Positions 30,451-39,347 of a DNA stretch of 64,000 nucleotides are shown in pieces. This DNA comes from Roseateles puraquae (GTDB lineage: Bacteria; Pseudomonadota; Gammaproteobacteria; Burkholderiales; Burkholderiaceae_C). Location of the stretch: the NCBI RefSeq assembly GCF_002205845.1, contig NZ_NISI01000005.1, forward strand, positions 496,001 to 560,000, read 5' to 3'. Positions within the stretch are counted from its first letter, which is position 1. Each line of letters begins with the position of its first letter. Below the pieces are notes generated by a model that was given only the letters and a program-made list of their open reading frames with translations, did no database searches and was not told the origin of the DNA. The translations under genes and the position numbers were made by a program.

Positions 30451-31758
30451 ATGAGTTTTACTAACCAGGAAAAATTCGTCGATCACCCGCGCCGCTGGGC
30501 GCTGCGCGGCGACCTGCTCGACTTCACCGCCGCACCGGCCTGGGGCGACACCACCCCCGCGGCGGTGCGCTTCGACCCCGACCACTGGCTGCTGATCGAG
30601 GACGGGCGCATCGTCGGCCGCCAGGCCGAGACGCCGGACGACAGCTGGGTGCGCAAGGACCATGCCGGCCAGCTGGTGCTGCCGGGCTTCATCGACACCC
30701 ACGTGCACTGCCCGCAGCTGGAGGTCATCGCCTCCTACGGTACCGAATTGCTCGACTGGCTGCAGCGCTACACCTTTCCGGCCGAGCGCGCCTTCGCCGA
30801 CCCGGCGCGCTCGCGGGCGGGGGCCGAGGTGTTCCTGGATGCGCTGCTGGCCAGCGGTACCACCGCCGCCGTCGTGTTCCCCACGGTGCACAAGGTCTCG
30901 GCCGAGGCGCTGTTCGAGAGCGCGGCCGCGCGCGGCATGCGGCTCATCACCGGCAAGGTGCTGATGGACCGCCACGCGCCCGACGGCCTGCGCGACGACG
31001 TGGCCCAGGCCGAGCGCGACTGCATCGACCTCATCGACCGCTATCACGGCCAGGGCCGGCTCGGCTATGCCGTGACCGTGCGTTTTGCGCCGACCAGCAC
31101 GCCGGAGCAACTGGCCATGGCGGGCGCCCTTTGCCGCGCCGACGCCAGCCTCTACATGCAGACCCATGTGGCCGAGAACCGCGCGGAGGTGGCCTGGGTG
31201 GGGGAGCTCTTCCCGCAGGCGCGCAGCTACCTGGATGTTTACGACGCCGTCGGCCTGCTGCACCCGCGGGCGGTGCTGGCGCATGGCATCTACCTGGACG
31301 ACGCCGACCGGCGGGTGATGGTCGAGCGGGGCGCTCAGATCGCGCATTGCCCGTCGAGCAACCTGTTCCTGGGCAGCGGCCTGTTCGACTGGCCGGGCGC
31401 GCCCTTCGCGGTGAGCCTGGCCAGCGATGTGGGCGGCGGCACGACGCTCAGCCTGCCGCGCAACATGGGCGATGCCTACAAGGTGCAGGCCCTGCGTGGC
31501 GAGCGGCTCACGGCCTGGGCGGCCCTGCATGCGGCCACCCGTGGCGCGGCCCAGGCGCTGCAGCTCGGCCATGAGATCGGCGGTCTGTCGGTCGGCCAGG
31601 TGGCCGACCTGTGTGTCTGGGACTGGGCTGTCGGCCCGGTGGCTCAGGCCCGCGACGCGGTGGTGCGTGAGCTGCACGAGCGGGTGTTCGCCTGGATGAC
31701 GTTGGCCGACGAGCGCAACCTGGCGGCTTGCTATGTCGCGGGACGGCCGCAGCGCTGA
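30451..31758 (+). CDS. guaD: Guanine deaminase
   Basis: A 435-aa zinc amidohydrolase that converts guanine to xanthine, the substrate of the divergent XdhAB. Metal ligands appear in DTHVHCPQ, the family's ASYGTELLDWLQRYTFPAE follows, and then MQTHVAENRAEV, AHGIYL, IAHCPSSNLFLGSG and SLASDVGGGTTLS. ATG 30451 is preferred over a longer frame because the family start is here. Length and motifs are normal. The short divergent spacer to xdhA supports joint regulation of purine use as a nitrogen source. Confidence 0.93.
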   Translation: MSFTNQEKFVDHPRRWALRGDLLDFTAAPAWGDTTPAAVRFDPDHWLLIEDGRIVGRQAETPDDSWVRKDHAGQLVLPGFIDTHVHCPQLEVIASYGTELLDWLQRYTFPAERAFADPARSRAGAEVFLDALLASGTTAAVVFPTVHKVSAEALFESAAARGMRLITGKVLMDRHAPDGLRDDVAQAERDCIDLIDRYHGQGRLGYAVTVRFAPTSTPEQLAMAGALCRADASLYMQTHVAENRAEVAWVGELFPQARSYLDVYDAVGLLHPRAVLAHGIYLDDADRRVMVERGAQIAHCPSSNLFLGSGLFDWPGAPFAVSLASDVGGGTTLSLPRNMGDAYKVQALRGERLTAWAALHAATRGAAQALQLGHEIGGLSVGQVADLCVWDWAVGPVAQARDAVVRELHERVFAWMTLADERNLAACYVAGRPQR

Positions 31759-31854
31759 ACCGTCTGTCCGCCTCATACGCCGCTTCGTCACAACCCGGAT
31801 GGGCTGGCGGGGCGGTGCTGGCTAGAGTCGGCGCCTTCATTCACTGGAGACGCC

Positions 31855-33816
31855 ATGAGCCGACCCCTGCTGACCCTTGTTGCCTCCCTGGCCCTGCTGA
31901 CGGGCGCCCCTGAGGCGGCCTTGGCCGCCGACAAGCCCGTCGCGGCGGCCTTGGCCGCCGACAAGCCCGCCGCAGCGGCCAAGGCCCCGCGCCCGGCCAA
32001 GCGCTACACCATCGAGCAGTTCATGGCCACGGTCAACATCGGTGGCGCCAGCTTCTCGGCGGACGAAAGCCGCATCCTGTTCCACAGCAACGAGACCGGC
32101 ATCTTCAACGTCTACGCGATGCCCGTGGGCGGCGGCAAGCCGGTGGCGCTGACCACTTCCAAGACCGACAGCCACTACGCGGTGAGCTTCTTCCCGGAAG
32201 ACGACCGCTTCCTCTACACCCGCGACCAAGGCGGCAATGAGCTCAATCACCTCTACGTGCGCGAGCTCGACGGCAGCGAGCGCGACCTCACGCCCGGTGA
32301 CAAGCTCAAGGCTTCGTTTGCCGGCTGGAGCGGCGACGAGAGCGCGTTCTATGTGACGACCAACGAGCGCGACCCCCGCTTCTTCGACCTCTACCGCTAC
32401 GACGCCAAGACCTACGCGCGCAGCCTCGTGTTCAAGAACGAAGGCGGCTGGGAGGTGGCCGACATCAGCCGCGACGGGCGCTGGCTGGCGCTGGCCAAGG
32501 TCAACACCACGGCAGACTCCGACGTGCACCTGGCTGACCTGCACACCGGTTCGGTCAAGCACATCTCGCCGCACACCGGCGTGGCGCAGTACGCGCCGCA
32601 GGACTTCACACCCGACGGGCGCGAGCTGCTGATGACGAGCAACGACGGCGGCGAGTTCACCCGCGTCATCGCCTACGACATCGCCACCGGCAAGACCCGC
32701 GAGGTCGAGAAGGCCGACTGGGACGTGGCCTACACCGCCTTCTCGCGTGACGGCCGGCACCGCGTGACCGGCATCAATGCCGATGCCAGCATCGCGCTGC
32801 GCCTGTATCGCGACGGCAAGCCGATCGCGCTGCCCAAGTTGCCCGGTGGCGAAGTGCGCGGCGTGACCTTCTCTCGCAGCGGCAAGCGCATGGCGTTTTA
32901 CGTGAACGGTGACCGCTCGCCCAACAACCTCTTCGTGGCCGAGGTCGGCGCGAGTGCGGCGCCGAAGCAACTCACGCAGAGTCTGTCCAAGGAGATCGAC
33001 CCGGCGGAGCTGGTGGACGCGAGCATCGTGCGTTTCAGGAGCTTCGACGGCATGGTCATTCCGTCGGTCTTCATGCTGCCCAAGGAGGCCTCCCCGACGC
33101 ACAAGGTGCCGGCGGTCGTCTGGGTTCACGGTGGCCCGGGCGGGCAGACGATGCGTGGCTATTCGGCGCTGATGCAGTACTTCGTCAACAACGGCTATGC
33201 GGTGCTCGGCATCAACAACCGCGGCAGCTCGGGCTATGGCAAGAGCTTCTTCACGGCCGACGACGGCAAGCATGGCCGCGAGCCGCTGTGGGACTGTATC
33301 GAGGCCAAGACCTTCCTGGCCTCCACCGGCGTCATTGACCATGAACGCATCGGCATCGTCGGCGGCAGCTATGGCGGCTACATGGTGCTGTCGGCCATGG
33401 CCTTCCGGCCGGAGGCCTTCAAGGTGGGCATCGACATCTTCGGCGTCAGCAACTGGCTGCGCACGCTGGAGAGCATCCCGCCCTACTGGGAGAGTTTCCG
33501 CAAGGCGCTCTACCAGGAGGTGGGTGACCCGGTGAAGGACCGCGATTTCCTGATGGCGACGTCACCGCTCTTCCATGCCAAGGAGATCAGGAAGCCGCTG
33601 ATGGTCATCCAGGGCGCCAACGACCCGCGCGTGATCAAGCCCGAGAGCGACGACATCGTTGCGGCCGTACAGAAGAACGGCGTGCCGGTGGACTATCTCG
33701 TGTTCGACGACGAGGGCCACGGGTTCTCCAAGAAGAAGAACACGCTGGTGGCCAACCGCCGCATGGTCGAGTTTCTCGACAAATACCTGAAGCCGGTCGG
33801 TCAGCCGACCCGGTAA
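31855..33816 (+). CDS. Secreted S9-family peptidase (prolyl oligopeptidase type)
   Basis: The 653-aa enzyme has a signal peptide (residues 1 to about 25), a beta-propeller of seven or so blades and a C-terminal alpha/beta hydrolase domain. The catalytic triad is readable: Ser505 in GGSYGGYM, Asp590 in GANDPRV and His622 in EGHGFSKK, which fits dipeptidyl- or acylaminoacyl-peptidases of family S9. After the signal peptide a 25-base unit is repeated with a 30-base period, giving two copies of LAADKP. The role is probably periplasmic peptide breakdown. A small membrane protein gene follows using TAAGGAG, where the stop codon is part of the ribosome site. Confidence 0.9.
   Translation: MSRPLLTLVASLALLTGAPEAALAADKPVAAALAADKPAAAAKAPRPAKRYTIEQFMATVNIGGASFSADESRILFHSNETGIFNVYAMPVGGGKPVALTTSKTDSHYAVSFFPEDDRFLYTRDQGGNELNHLYVRELDGSERDLTPGDKLKASFAGWSGDESAFYVTTNERDPRFFDLYRYDAKTYARSLVFKNEGGWEVADISRDGRWLALAKVNTTADSDVHLADLHTGSVKHISPHTGVAQYAPQDFTPDGRELLMTSNDGGEFTRVIAYDIATGKTREVEKADWDVAYTAFSRDGRHRVTGINADASIALRLYRDGKPIALPKLPGGEVRGVTFSRSGKRMAFYVNGDRSPNNLFVAEVGASAAPKQLTQSLSKEIDPAELVDASIVRFRSFDGMVIPSVFMLPKEASPTHKVPAVVWVHGGPGGQTMRGYSALMQYFVNNGYAVLGINNRGSSGYGKSFFTADDGKHGREPLWDCIEAKTFLASTGVIDHERIGIVGGSYGGYMVLSAMAFRPEAFKVGIDIFGVSNWLRTLESIPPYWESFRKALYQEVGDPVKDRDFLMATSPLFHAKEIRKPLMVIQGANDPRVIKPESDDIVAAVQKNGVPVDYLVFDDEGHGFSKKKNTLVANRRMVEFLDKYLKPVGQPTR
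31915..31969 (+). repeat. Tandem 25-base repeat inside the S9 peptidase gene
   Basis: The 25 bases at 31915-31939 recur exactly at 31945-31969, a period of 30 bases and thus 10 codons. It duplicates the stretch between the signal peptide and the mature domain and keeps the reading frame. Slippage could change the copy number without breaking the gene. Confidence 0.85.
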
Positions 33817-33827
33817 GGAGCCGCGCG

Positions 33828-34019
33828 ATGTTCAGTTTCCTGCTGTGGTGCCTGCTGTTCGTGATCTGCTGGCCGCTGGCCTTGCTGGCTCTGGTGCTGT
33901 GGCCCCTGGTGTGGCTGATCACCTTGCCCTTCAGGTTGCTGGGCATCGCGGTGGATGGCGCCTTCGCGTTGCTGCGTGCCCTGGTCATGCTGCCAGCGCG
34001 GGTGCTGGGCGGGCGGTAG
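33828..34019 (+). CDS. Small two-helix membrane protein
   Basis: A 63-aa hydrophobic protein with two or three membrane helices (LLWCLLFVICWPLALLALVL, PLVWLITLPFRLLGIAV) and a basic C-terminal tail. TAAGGAG at 33814-33820, built on the stop codon of the peptidase gene, is well placed as its ribosome site, which supports translation coupled to the peptidase. No family is recognised. Confidence 0.6.
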   Translation: MFSFLLWCLLFVICWPLALLALVLWPLVWLITLPFRLLGIAVDGAFALLRALVMLPARVLGGR

Positions 34020-34042
34020 CCGCGGCCGCGCTCGGCCGGTGC

Positions 34043-34519
34043 TCAGAGCTCGCCGAGCAACAAGACCAGGTCCACCAGCAGCAGCAGACGCTGGCCCTCG
34101 GCGCCGTCGACCTGGGCGAGGCCGACGATGAAGTCGCTGTCCACCTGGGGACCGAGGCTCGGGCGGGGTTGGATCTGCTCGGCGCTGAGCGCGACCACGT
34201 CTGACACCGCGTCCACCACCAGGCCCACCGTGCGGTGATCCACATTGACGACGATGGTGACCGTGTTGGTGCCGCTTTCGGCCGGGAGGCCAAGCTGGCG
34301 GCGCAGATCGACGATGGGCACGATGACGCCGCGCAGGTTCATCACGCCCAACACATGCGCAGGCGCGTTGGCGATGCGGGTGGCGGGCTCCTGTCGGCGG
34401 ATTTCCTGCACGGCCAGGATGTCGATGGCGTAGGCCTCCGCGCCGAGGCGGCAGGTCAGCACCTCACGCGGTGCGGCGGTCTCAACGGCTTGCTGTTCGA
34501 TGACGGAGAGGGCGGTCAT
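34043..34519 (-). CDS. cheW: CheW-type chemotaxis coupling protein
   Basis: A single CheW domain of 158 aa, which links chemoreceptors to the kinase CheA. The pattern EVLTCRLGAEAYAIDILAVQEIRR, the core IANAPAHVLGVMNLRGVIVPIVDLRRQLGL and DAVSDVVALSAEQIQP are characteristic. There are no che or receptor genes nearby, so it is either an extra coupling protein or belongs to a system elsewhere. It diverges from the signalling block beginning at 34800, with a perfect palindrome 28 bases upstream of its start codon. Confidence 0.9.
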   Translation of the reverse strand: MTALSVIEQQAVETAAPREVLTCRLGAEAYAIDILAVQEIRRQEPATRIANAPAHVLGVMNLRGVIVPIVDLRRQLGLPAESGTNTVTIVVNVDHRTVGLVVDAVSDVVALSAEQIQPRPSLGPQVDSDFIVGLAQVDGAEGQRLLLLVDLVLLLGEL

Positions 34520-34546
34520 GGCGAGACTTGGGTTGGTTATGTGATA

Positions 34547-34562
34547 GATTTGATATCAAATC
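34547..34562. promoter_or_regulatory. Perfect palindrome in the cheW/response-regulator spacer
   Basis: GATTTGATATCAAATC is a perfect 16-base palindrome in an A/T-rich patch of the 280-base divergent spacer, 28 bases upstream of the cheW start codon. It has the symmetry of a dimeric repressor or activator site. The binding protein is unknown. Confidence 0.55.
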
Positions 34563-34799
34563 GACCAGATTTGCTCGGGGCAACCCTTGGTTTGGCGTGG
34601 AATCCATCACTTCGAAGCGACTCTCGGCGCGGGGGCAGGCGGGCGGCGCTGGCCTCGCGAGAGATCCGTTGAGACGGTCACAGCGCAGGAATCGAGAACT
34701 TTTCGAGCCTCCGGCGGGAAACATGAGGCCCTGCGCTAGCCAGGGCATTCGATAAAACTGATAATTTCCAGCATGCCATCTGATCGCAGGAAGCGCATC

Positions 34800-35174
34800 A
34801 TGAAAAAGATCCTGATCGTCGACGACCACGCGGACATCCGCCGCCTGATCCGCATGACGCTGGAGTTCGAGGACTACGACGTCCGCGAAGCCGCCGATGG
34901 CGAGGCCGCCCTGGCGCTGGCGCAGGACTTCCAGCCGGACCTGGTGCTGCTGGACGTGATGATGCCGGGCGACATCAACGGCCTGGACGTGTGCCGGCGC
35001 CTGCGTGCCGCCGAGGCGCCGGGCCGCGGGCCGCGGGTCATCATGCTCAGCGCGCGCGGCCAGGCCAGTGATCGCGAAGCCGGCTTGCAGGCGGGCGCCG
35101 ACACGTATCTCGTCAAGCCCTTCAGCCCGCTGCAGCTGATCAGCTGCATCGGCGAACTCTGGGCTGCCGCCTGA
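34800..35174 (+). CDS. Single-domain response regulator
   Basis: A 124-aa stand-alone receiver domain. ILIVDDHADIRRLIR gives the acidic pocket, LVLLDVMMPGDINGLDV the phospho-acceptor Asp52, MLSARGQ the conserved Ser and YLVKPFSPLQL the Lys. There is no output domain, so it acts by phosphotransfer or protein contact. ATG 34800 is preferred to an upstream ATG at 34773. The HD-GYP gene begins two bases after its stop, so it probably controls or feeds that enzyme. Confidence 0.88.
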   Translation: MKKILIVDDHADIRRLIRMTLEFEDYDVREAADGEAALALAQDFQPDLVLLDVMMPGDINGLDVCRRLRAAEAPGRGPRVIMLSARGQASDREAGLQAGADTYLVKPFSPLQLISCIGELWAAA

Positions 35175-35176
35175 CC

Positions 35177-35944
35177 ATGGTGGCCCTGATGAACCCGGTC
35201 GATGCCGCAGGCGCCGACCGCAGCTTCGACGATGCCGCCTCGGCGCAGATGGAGCGCATCGTCCAGGACCTGGGCCGCATGTACCACGAGCGCAATGAGG
35301 CGCTGCGGGAGGTCACGCGTGCTCACCACGAGGCCCTGCTGCGCCTGGCACTCGCAGCCGACTACCGCGACGACGACACCGGCGTGCACATGGTGCGCAT
35401 TGGCTACCTGGCCGAAGCGCTGGCCCTGCTGCTGGGTGAGCCCGAGGGCTTCGCCCGCATGCTGCGCCGCGCCGCACCCATGCATGACGTGGGCAAGATC
35501 GGCATCCCTGACGCCATCCTCAAGAAGCCCGGCGCCTACACACCCGACGAGCGGGCGCAGATGAACCAGCATGCGCAGATGGGCGCCGACATCCTCGGCC
35601 GCTCGCGCGTGCCGCTGTTCCAGCTCGCTGCCGAAGTCGCGCTGACCCATCACGAACGCTGGGACGGCAGCGGCTATCCGCGCGGGCTGGTGGGCGAGGC
35701 GATTCCCATCTCGGGCCGCATCGTCGCGGTGGTGGACTTTTTCGACGCCCTCACGATGGACCGCTGCTACCGCAAGGCCTTCAGCGACGAGGTTGCGCTC
35801 GGCATGCTGGTGCAGCAGCGCGGCGTGGCCTTCGACCCGCGCATCGTGGACGCCTTCTCCCACCAGGTGCACGACATGATCGCGCTGCGAGAGCGCATCA
35901 ACGCCAATCCGCCCAGCTTCGAGCAACTCGCCGAACTGGCCTGA
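35177..35944 (+). CDS. HD-GYP cyclic-di-GMP phosphodiesterase
   Basis: A 255-aa protein with an N-terminal coiled segment (about 25-60) and an HD-GYP domain. HDVGKIGIPD holds the HD pair (His103-Asp104), and HHERWDGSGYPRGL is the complete GYP signature, so activity against cyclic-di-GMP is expected. RpfG-like proteins fuse a receiver to this domain; here the receiver is the separate gene just upstream, spaced by two bases. A solute-binding protein gene follows 24 bases later. Confidence 0.9.
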   Translation: MVALMNPVDAAGADRSFDDAASAQMERIVQDLGRMYHERNEALREVTRAHHEALLRLALAADYRDDDTGVHMVRIGYLAEALALLLGEPEGFARMLRRAAPMHDVGKIGIPDAILKKPGAYTPDERAQMNQHAQMGADILGRSRVPLFQLAAEVALTHHERWDGSGYPRGLVGEAIPISGRIVAVVDFFDALTMDRCYRKAFSDEVALGMLVQQRGVAFDPRIVDAFSHQVHDMIALRERINANPPSFEQLAELA

Positions 35945-35968
35945 CCTGCCCCCACAAGAGGCCTTGTC

Positions 35969-36766
35969 ATGAGTTTTCTCCGCACCCTCGCGCTGGCGGT
36001 CGCCGGCATCGTGTTTGCCGCGCAGGCGGCGCCTTTGCAGGCCCAGACGCTGGAGCGCGTCAAGGCGGCCGGCAAGTTGCAGGTCTGCATCTGGCCCGAT
36101 TACTACGGCATCACCTACCGCAACCCGCGCACCCAGCAGCTCGGCGGGATCGACATCGACCTCTCCGCCGAACTCGCCCGCGACCTGGGCGTGTCGCTGG
36201 AGTACGTCGAGACCTCCTTCCCGCAGCTCGCTGCCGACGTGAACGCCGGCCGCTGTGACGTGGCGATGTTCGCGGTCGGCATGCTGCCCGCGCGCAAGGA
36301 GGTGCTCGCCTTTACGGAGCCCTATCTGCAAAGCGACATCTACGGCGTCACCAACCGTGCCAGCCGCACGGTGCGGCAGTGGTCAGACATCGACCAGCCC
36401 GGTGTGCTCGTGGCCGTGCAGGCCGGCACCTTCATGGAGCCCGTCATGCGGGATGCGCTGAAGCAGGCGCGCATGGTGGTCATCAAGCCGCCGGCCACCC
36501 GGGAGCAGGAGCTGGAGGCCGGCCGTGTGGATGTCTTCATGACCGACTACCCCTACAGCCGCCGCCTGCTCGACAACGCCGACTGGGCCCGCCTGGTGTC
36601 GCCGCCCAAGCCCTTCTTCGTGCTGCCCTATGGCTACGCCGTCAAGCGCGGTGATGCCCGCTGGCTCGCACGAGTCGACGAATTCGTGGCGGCCATCAAG
36701 CGCGATGGCCGGCTCATGGCGGCTGCCAAGCGCCACGGCCTGGCAGAGATCGTCGTCATGCGCTGA
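35969..36766 (+). CDS. Periplasmic solute-binding protein, family 3
   Basis: A 265-aa exported protein: signal peptide through about residue 26 (AAQAAPLQAQ), then the SBP_bac_3 fold (LQVCIWPDYYGITYRNPRTQ, IDIDLSAELARDLGVSLEYV, RCDVAMFAVGMLPARKEVLAFTEPYL, GRVDVFMTDYPYSRRLL). Such proteins bind amino acids or similar small molecules. No ABC permease or ATPase is next to it. Its stop is only five bases before a histidine kinase gene whose sensor region is also periplasmic, so a sensory role is plausible. The ligand is not predictable. Confidence 0.85.
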   Translation: MSFLRTLALAVAGIVFAAQAAPLQAQTLERVKAAGKLQVCIWPDYYGITYRNPRTQQLGGIDIDLSAELARDLGVSLEYVETSFPQLAADVNAGRCDVAMFAVGMLPARKEVLAFTEPYLQSDIYGVTNRASRTVRQWSDIDQPGVLVAVQAGTFMEPVMRDALKQARMVVIKPPATREQELEAGRVDVFMTDYPYSRRLLDNADWARLVSPPKPFFVLPYGYAVKRGDARWLARVDEFVAAIKRDGRLMAAAKRHGLAEIVVMR

Positions 36767-36771
36767 AGGCC

Positions 36772-39282
36772 ATGGGCGCCAGGCCATCCCGGTCCTTGCT
36801 CGGGCGCGCCGGGCTGCTGCCCAAGCTGCTGTCGGGCCTGCTGGCCCTGGCCGTGCTGGCGGCCAGCGTCGGCATGGCCGCCTTCGAGCGTCGTGAGACG
36901 CTGGAGACCGCGCTGGACCGCGCCGAGCTGGTGGCCCTCACGCTGGAGGATCACGTCACCCGCACGGTGGATTCGGCGGCCCTCATCCTGCGCACCCTGG
37001 GTGAGGGCATTGCCAACCAGGCCTCGGCCGACCCCGCGCGGCTGCAGCCGCTGGTCACGCAGAGCCTGATCAGCAGCCTGCCCTTCCTGCGCAGCGTGGC
37101 GGTGCTGGACGAGCAGGGGCGGGTGCTCGCGAGTTCCATCCCGTCGGAGCAGGGCGTGCGCGTCGCGCTGGACCGTCTGGGCCGCCGGCCTGGGGTGGGG
37201 CGGGAGCAGCTGCAGGCCCTGCTGCCCGGCCGGAGCCTGGCTGACCTCGGCCAGGCCAGCGGTGCGCCACGTGCCGCGGGTGTCGGCATGCTGCCCCTGG
37301 TCCGCACGGTGGCCGGGCCGGGTGAGCAGAAGCTGCTGCTGGTCGCACTCATCAACCCGGGGGCGCTGGCCAACTTCCAGCAGGGCGCCTTGTCTGAGCA
37401 GGGCAGCGTGGCCTTGCTGGCGAGCCTGTCGGGCCAGCTGATTGCCGCCAACGACCAGCTCTCGCTGGAGCCTGGCGCGCAGATCGCGGGTCATCCGGTG
37501 TTCGCCGAGTGGCTGCCCGAGCGGGAGCATGGCGAGTACTTCGGCGCTGGCGCGCAGCCGGGTCGGCAGGCCGTGGCCTTCCGGGCGTCTCGCACGCGGC
37601 CGTTGGTGGTCGTGGTCGAGTTGGCGGAAGACATGGTGCTCGCCACCTGGCGTGAGCGCGCGAAGTGGCTGGCCAGCCTGGCGGTGCTCGGCCTGGCGGC
37701 GATAGGCGGCGGCCTGGCCGTGGTGCTGCGCGAGACGGCGGCGCGCGAACGGGCGCGCCGTGCCCTGCATGGCGCCCATGAGCAGGTCGCCCTGCGCGAG
37801 CGCGAGCTGAGCGTGCTGCTCAAGAGCGTGCAGGAGCTGATCTTCCGCACCGATGCCGAGGGCTGCATCACCTTCGTCAATGCCCGCTGGGCAGCCCTGA
37901 GCGATGCCGGCATCGACAGCGCGCCGGGCCGGCGCTTCAGCGAGCTGGCCTGCCCGCAGGACCGTGAGCGCGCGGCCGCGCTCTTCCGGCTGGACGACCG
38001 GGCCGGCGCCCGCCAGGCGCAGGTCTGCATTCCTGCGGCGCAGGGGCAGCCGCGGCATTTCCAGCTCGCGGTGGTGCCGCTGCATGGCGAGGGGCGCATC
38101 ATCGGTTTCGCCGGCAGCGCGGTGGACGTGAGCGAACGGGTGGCGGCCGATGAGCAGCTGCAGCACCAACTGGCCTTCACCGGGCTGCTGCTCGAACTGA
38201 GCCCCTTGCCGGTGTCGATGTTCGACACCGAGGGCCGCTACGTGATGGTGAACCCGGCCTGGGAGGAACTGGTCGGGCGTTCGCGCGCCGAGGTCATCGG
38301 CGCGCCGGTGGGAGAGCTGCTGTCGCCCGAGGATGTGCGCCTGCACACCGAGCAGGACACACGGCTGATGGATTGCGGTGGCCGCCTGAGCTATGAAACG
38401 CAGATCCCGCACCGCGACGGCTCGCGCCGCGACATGGTGGTCACCAAGGTGCTGGTGCCCGGCAGCCCGCATGGGCCGGGCGGCATCCTGTGCACGCTGA
38501 TGGATGTCAGCGAGTTCCGCGACGCGGAGCGGGCCACGCGCGACGCGCGCGACGCGGCCGAGGAGGCCTCGCGCGCCAAGTCGGAGTTCGTGGCCAACAT
38601 CAGCCATGAGCTGCGCACGCCGCTGCAGGCCATCCTCGGCTTCTCGGAGCTGGGCTTCACCCGCGGCCAGGCGCACCCGAAGCTGGCCGCCATGTTCACC
38701 GACATCCACAGTTCCGGCCAGCGCATGCTCGCGCTGGTGAACGACCTGCTGGACGTGTCCAAGATCGAAAGCGCCGTGGGCACCTTTGACCTGGAGCGCT
38801 GCGACCTGCGCACCGTGCTGCAGGGCGTGCTGCGCGAGCTGGACCCGCTGCTGGGCCAGCGCGGCCTGCGGCTGCAGCTGCAGCTCTCCGATGCGCCGCT
38901 GTCGGCCAAGGTCGACCCCGGGCGCATCCACCAGGCCATCCGCAACGTGGTCGCCAATGCGATCAAGTTCTCGCCGCAGGGTGGGTTGCTGCAGGTGCAA
39001 GCCATCGCCACCAGCCCCGACGAGTGCACCCTCAGCGTGGCCGACCGCGGCCCCGGCATCCCGGCGGATGAGCTCGAATCGATCTTCGAGGCCTTCGTGC
39101 AGTCCAGCACGACCAAGGACGGCTCGGGCGGCACGGGGCTGGGCCTGGCCATCAGCCGCAAGATCGTGGAGGTGCACGGCGGCAGCATCCGGGCGGAGAA
39201 CCGGGCCGAGGGCGGCGCCATCTTCCGCATCCGCCTGCCGCTGCGTGCCGCGGGCGACTCGCATCTCCTAACGGCGTACTGA
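36772..39282 (+). CDS. Membrane sensor histidine kinase with PAS domains
   Basis: An 836-aa kinase. A membrane helix at about 18-38 and another at about 301-321 frame a periplasmic sensor region with a dCACHE-like pattern (SLPFLRSVAVLDEQGRVLASS). Two PAS domains follow (LIFRTDAEGCITFVNARWAA; PVSMFDTEGRYVMVNPAWEEL), then a HisKA domain with ANISHELRTPLQAIL, phospho-acceptor His612, and a HATPase domain ending in GTGLGLAISRKIVEVHGG. The start ATG is five bases after the binding protein gene. The OmpR-type regulator downstream is the natural partner. Confidence 0.9.
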   Translation: MGARPSRSLLGRAGLLPKLLSGLLALAVLAASVGMAAFERRETLETALDRAELVALTLEDHVTRTVDSAALILRTLGEGIANQASADPARLQPLVTQSLISSLPFLRSVAVLDEQGRVLASSIPSEQGVRVALDRLGRRPGVGREQLQALLPGRSLADLGQASGAPRAAGVGMLPLVRTVAGPGEQKLLLVALINPGALANFQQGALSEQGSVALLASLSGQLIAANDQLSLEPGAQIAGHPVFAEWLPEREHGEYFGAGAQPGRQAVAFRASRTRPLVVVVELAEDMVLATWRERAKWLASLAVLGLAAIGGGLAVVLRETAARERARRALHGAHEQVALRERELSVLLKSVQELIFRTDAEGCITFVNARWAALSDAGIDSAPGRRFSELACPQDRERAAALFRLDDRAGARQAQVCIPAAQGQPRHFQLAVVPLHGEGRIIGFAGSAVDVSERVAADEQLQHQLAFTGLLLELSPLPVSMFDTEGRYVMVNPAWEELVGRSRAEVIGAPVGELLSPEDVRLHTEQDTRLMDCGGRLSYETQIPHRDGSRRDMVVTKVLVPGSPHGPGGILCTLMDVSEFRDAERATRDARDAAEEASRAKSEFVANISHELRTPLQAILGFSELGFTRGQAHPKLAAMFTDIHSSGQRMLALVNDLLDVSKIESAVGTFDLERCDLRTVLQGVLRELDPLLGQRGLRLQLQLSDAPLSAKVDPGRIHQAIRNVVANAIKFSPQGGLLQVQAIATSPDECTLSVADRGPGIPADELESIFEAFVQSSTTKDGSGGTGLGLAISRKIVEVHGGSIRAENRAEGGAIFRIRLPLRAAGDSHLLTAY

Positions 39283-39347
39283 CTCGGCGCCCTGGAACGG
39301 TGCAAGAATGCCCGTCACGCCACTCACCTGCCTCGCACCCGCCCGCC

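Noticed and set aside
30412-31791. N-terminal extension of xdhA running antisense through guaD
   Set aside because: The iron-sulfur subunit family starts at the MNTRPIRFF region (30411); guaD is convincing on the other strand.
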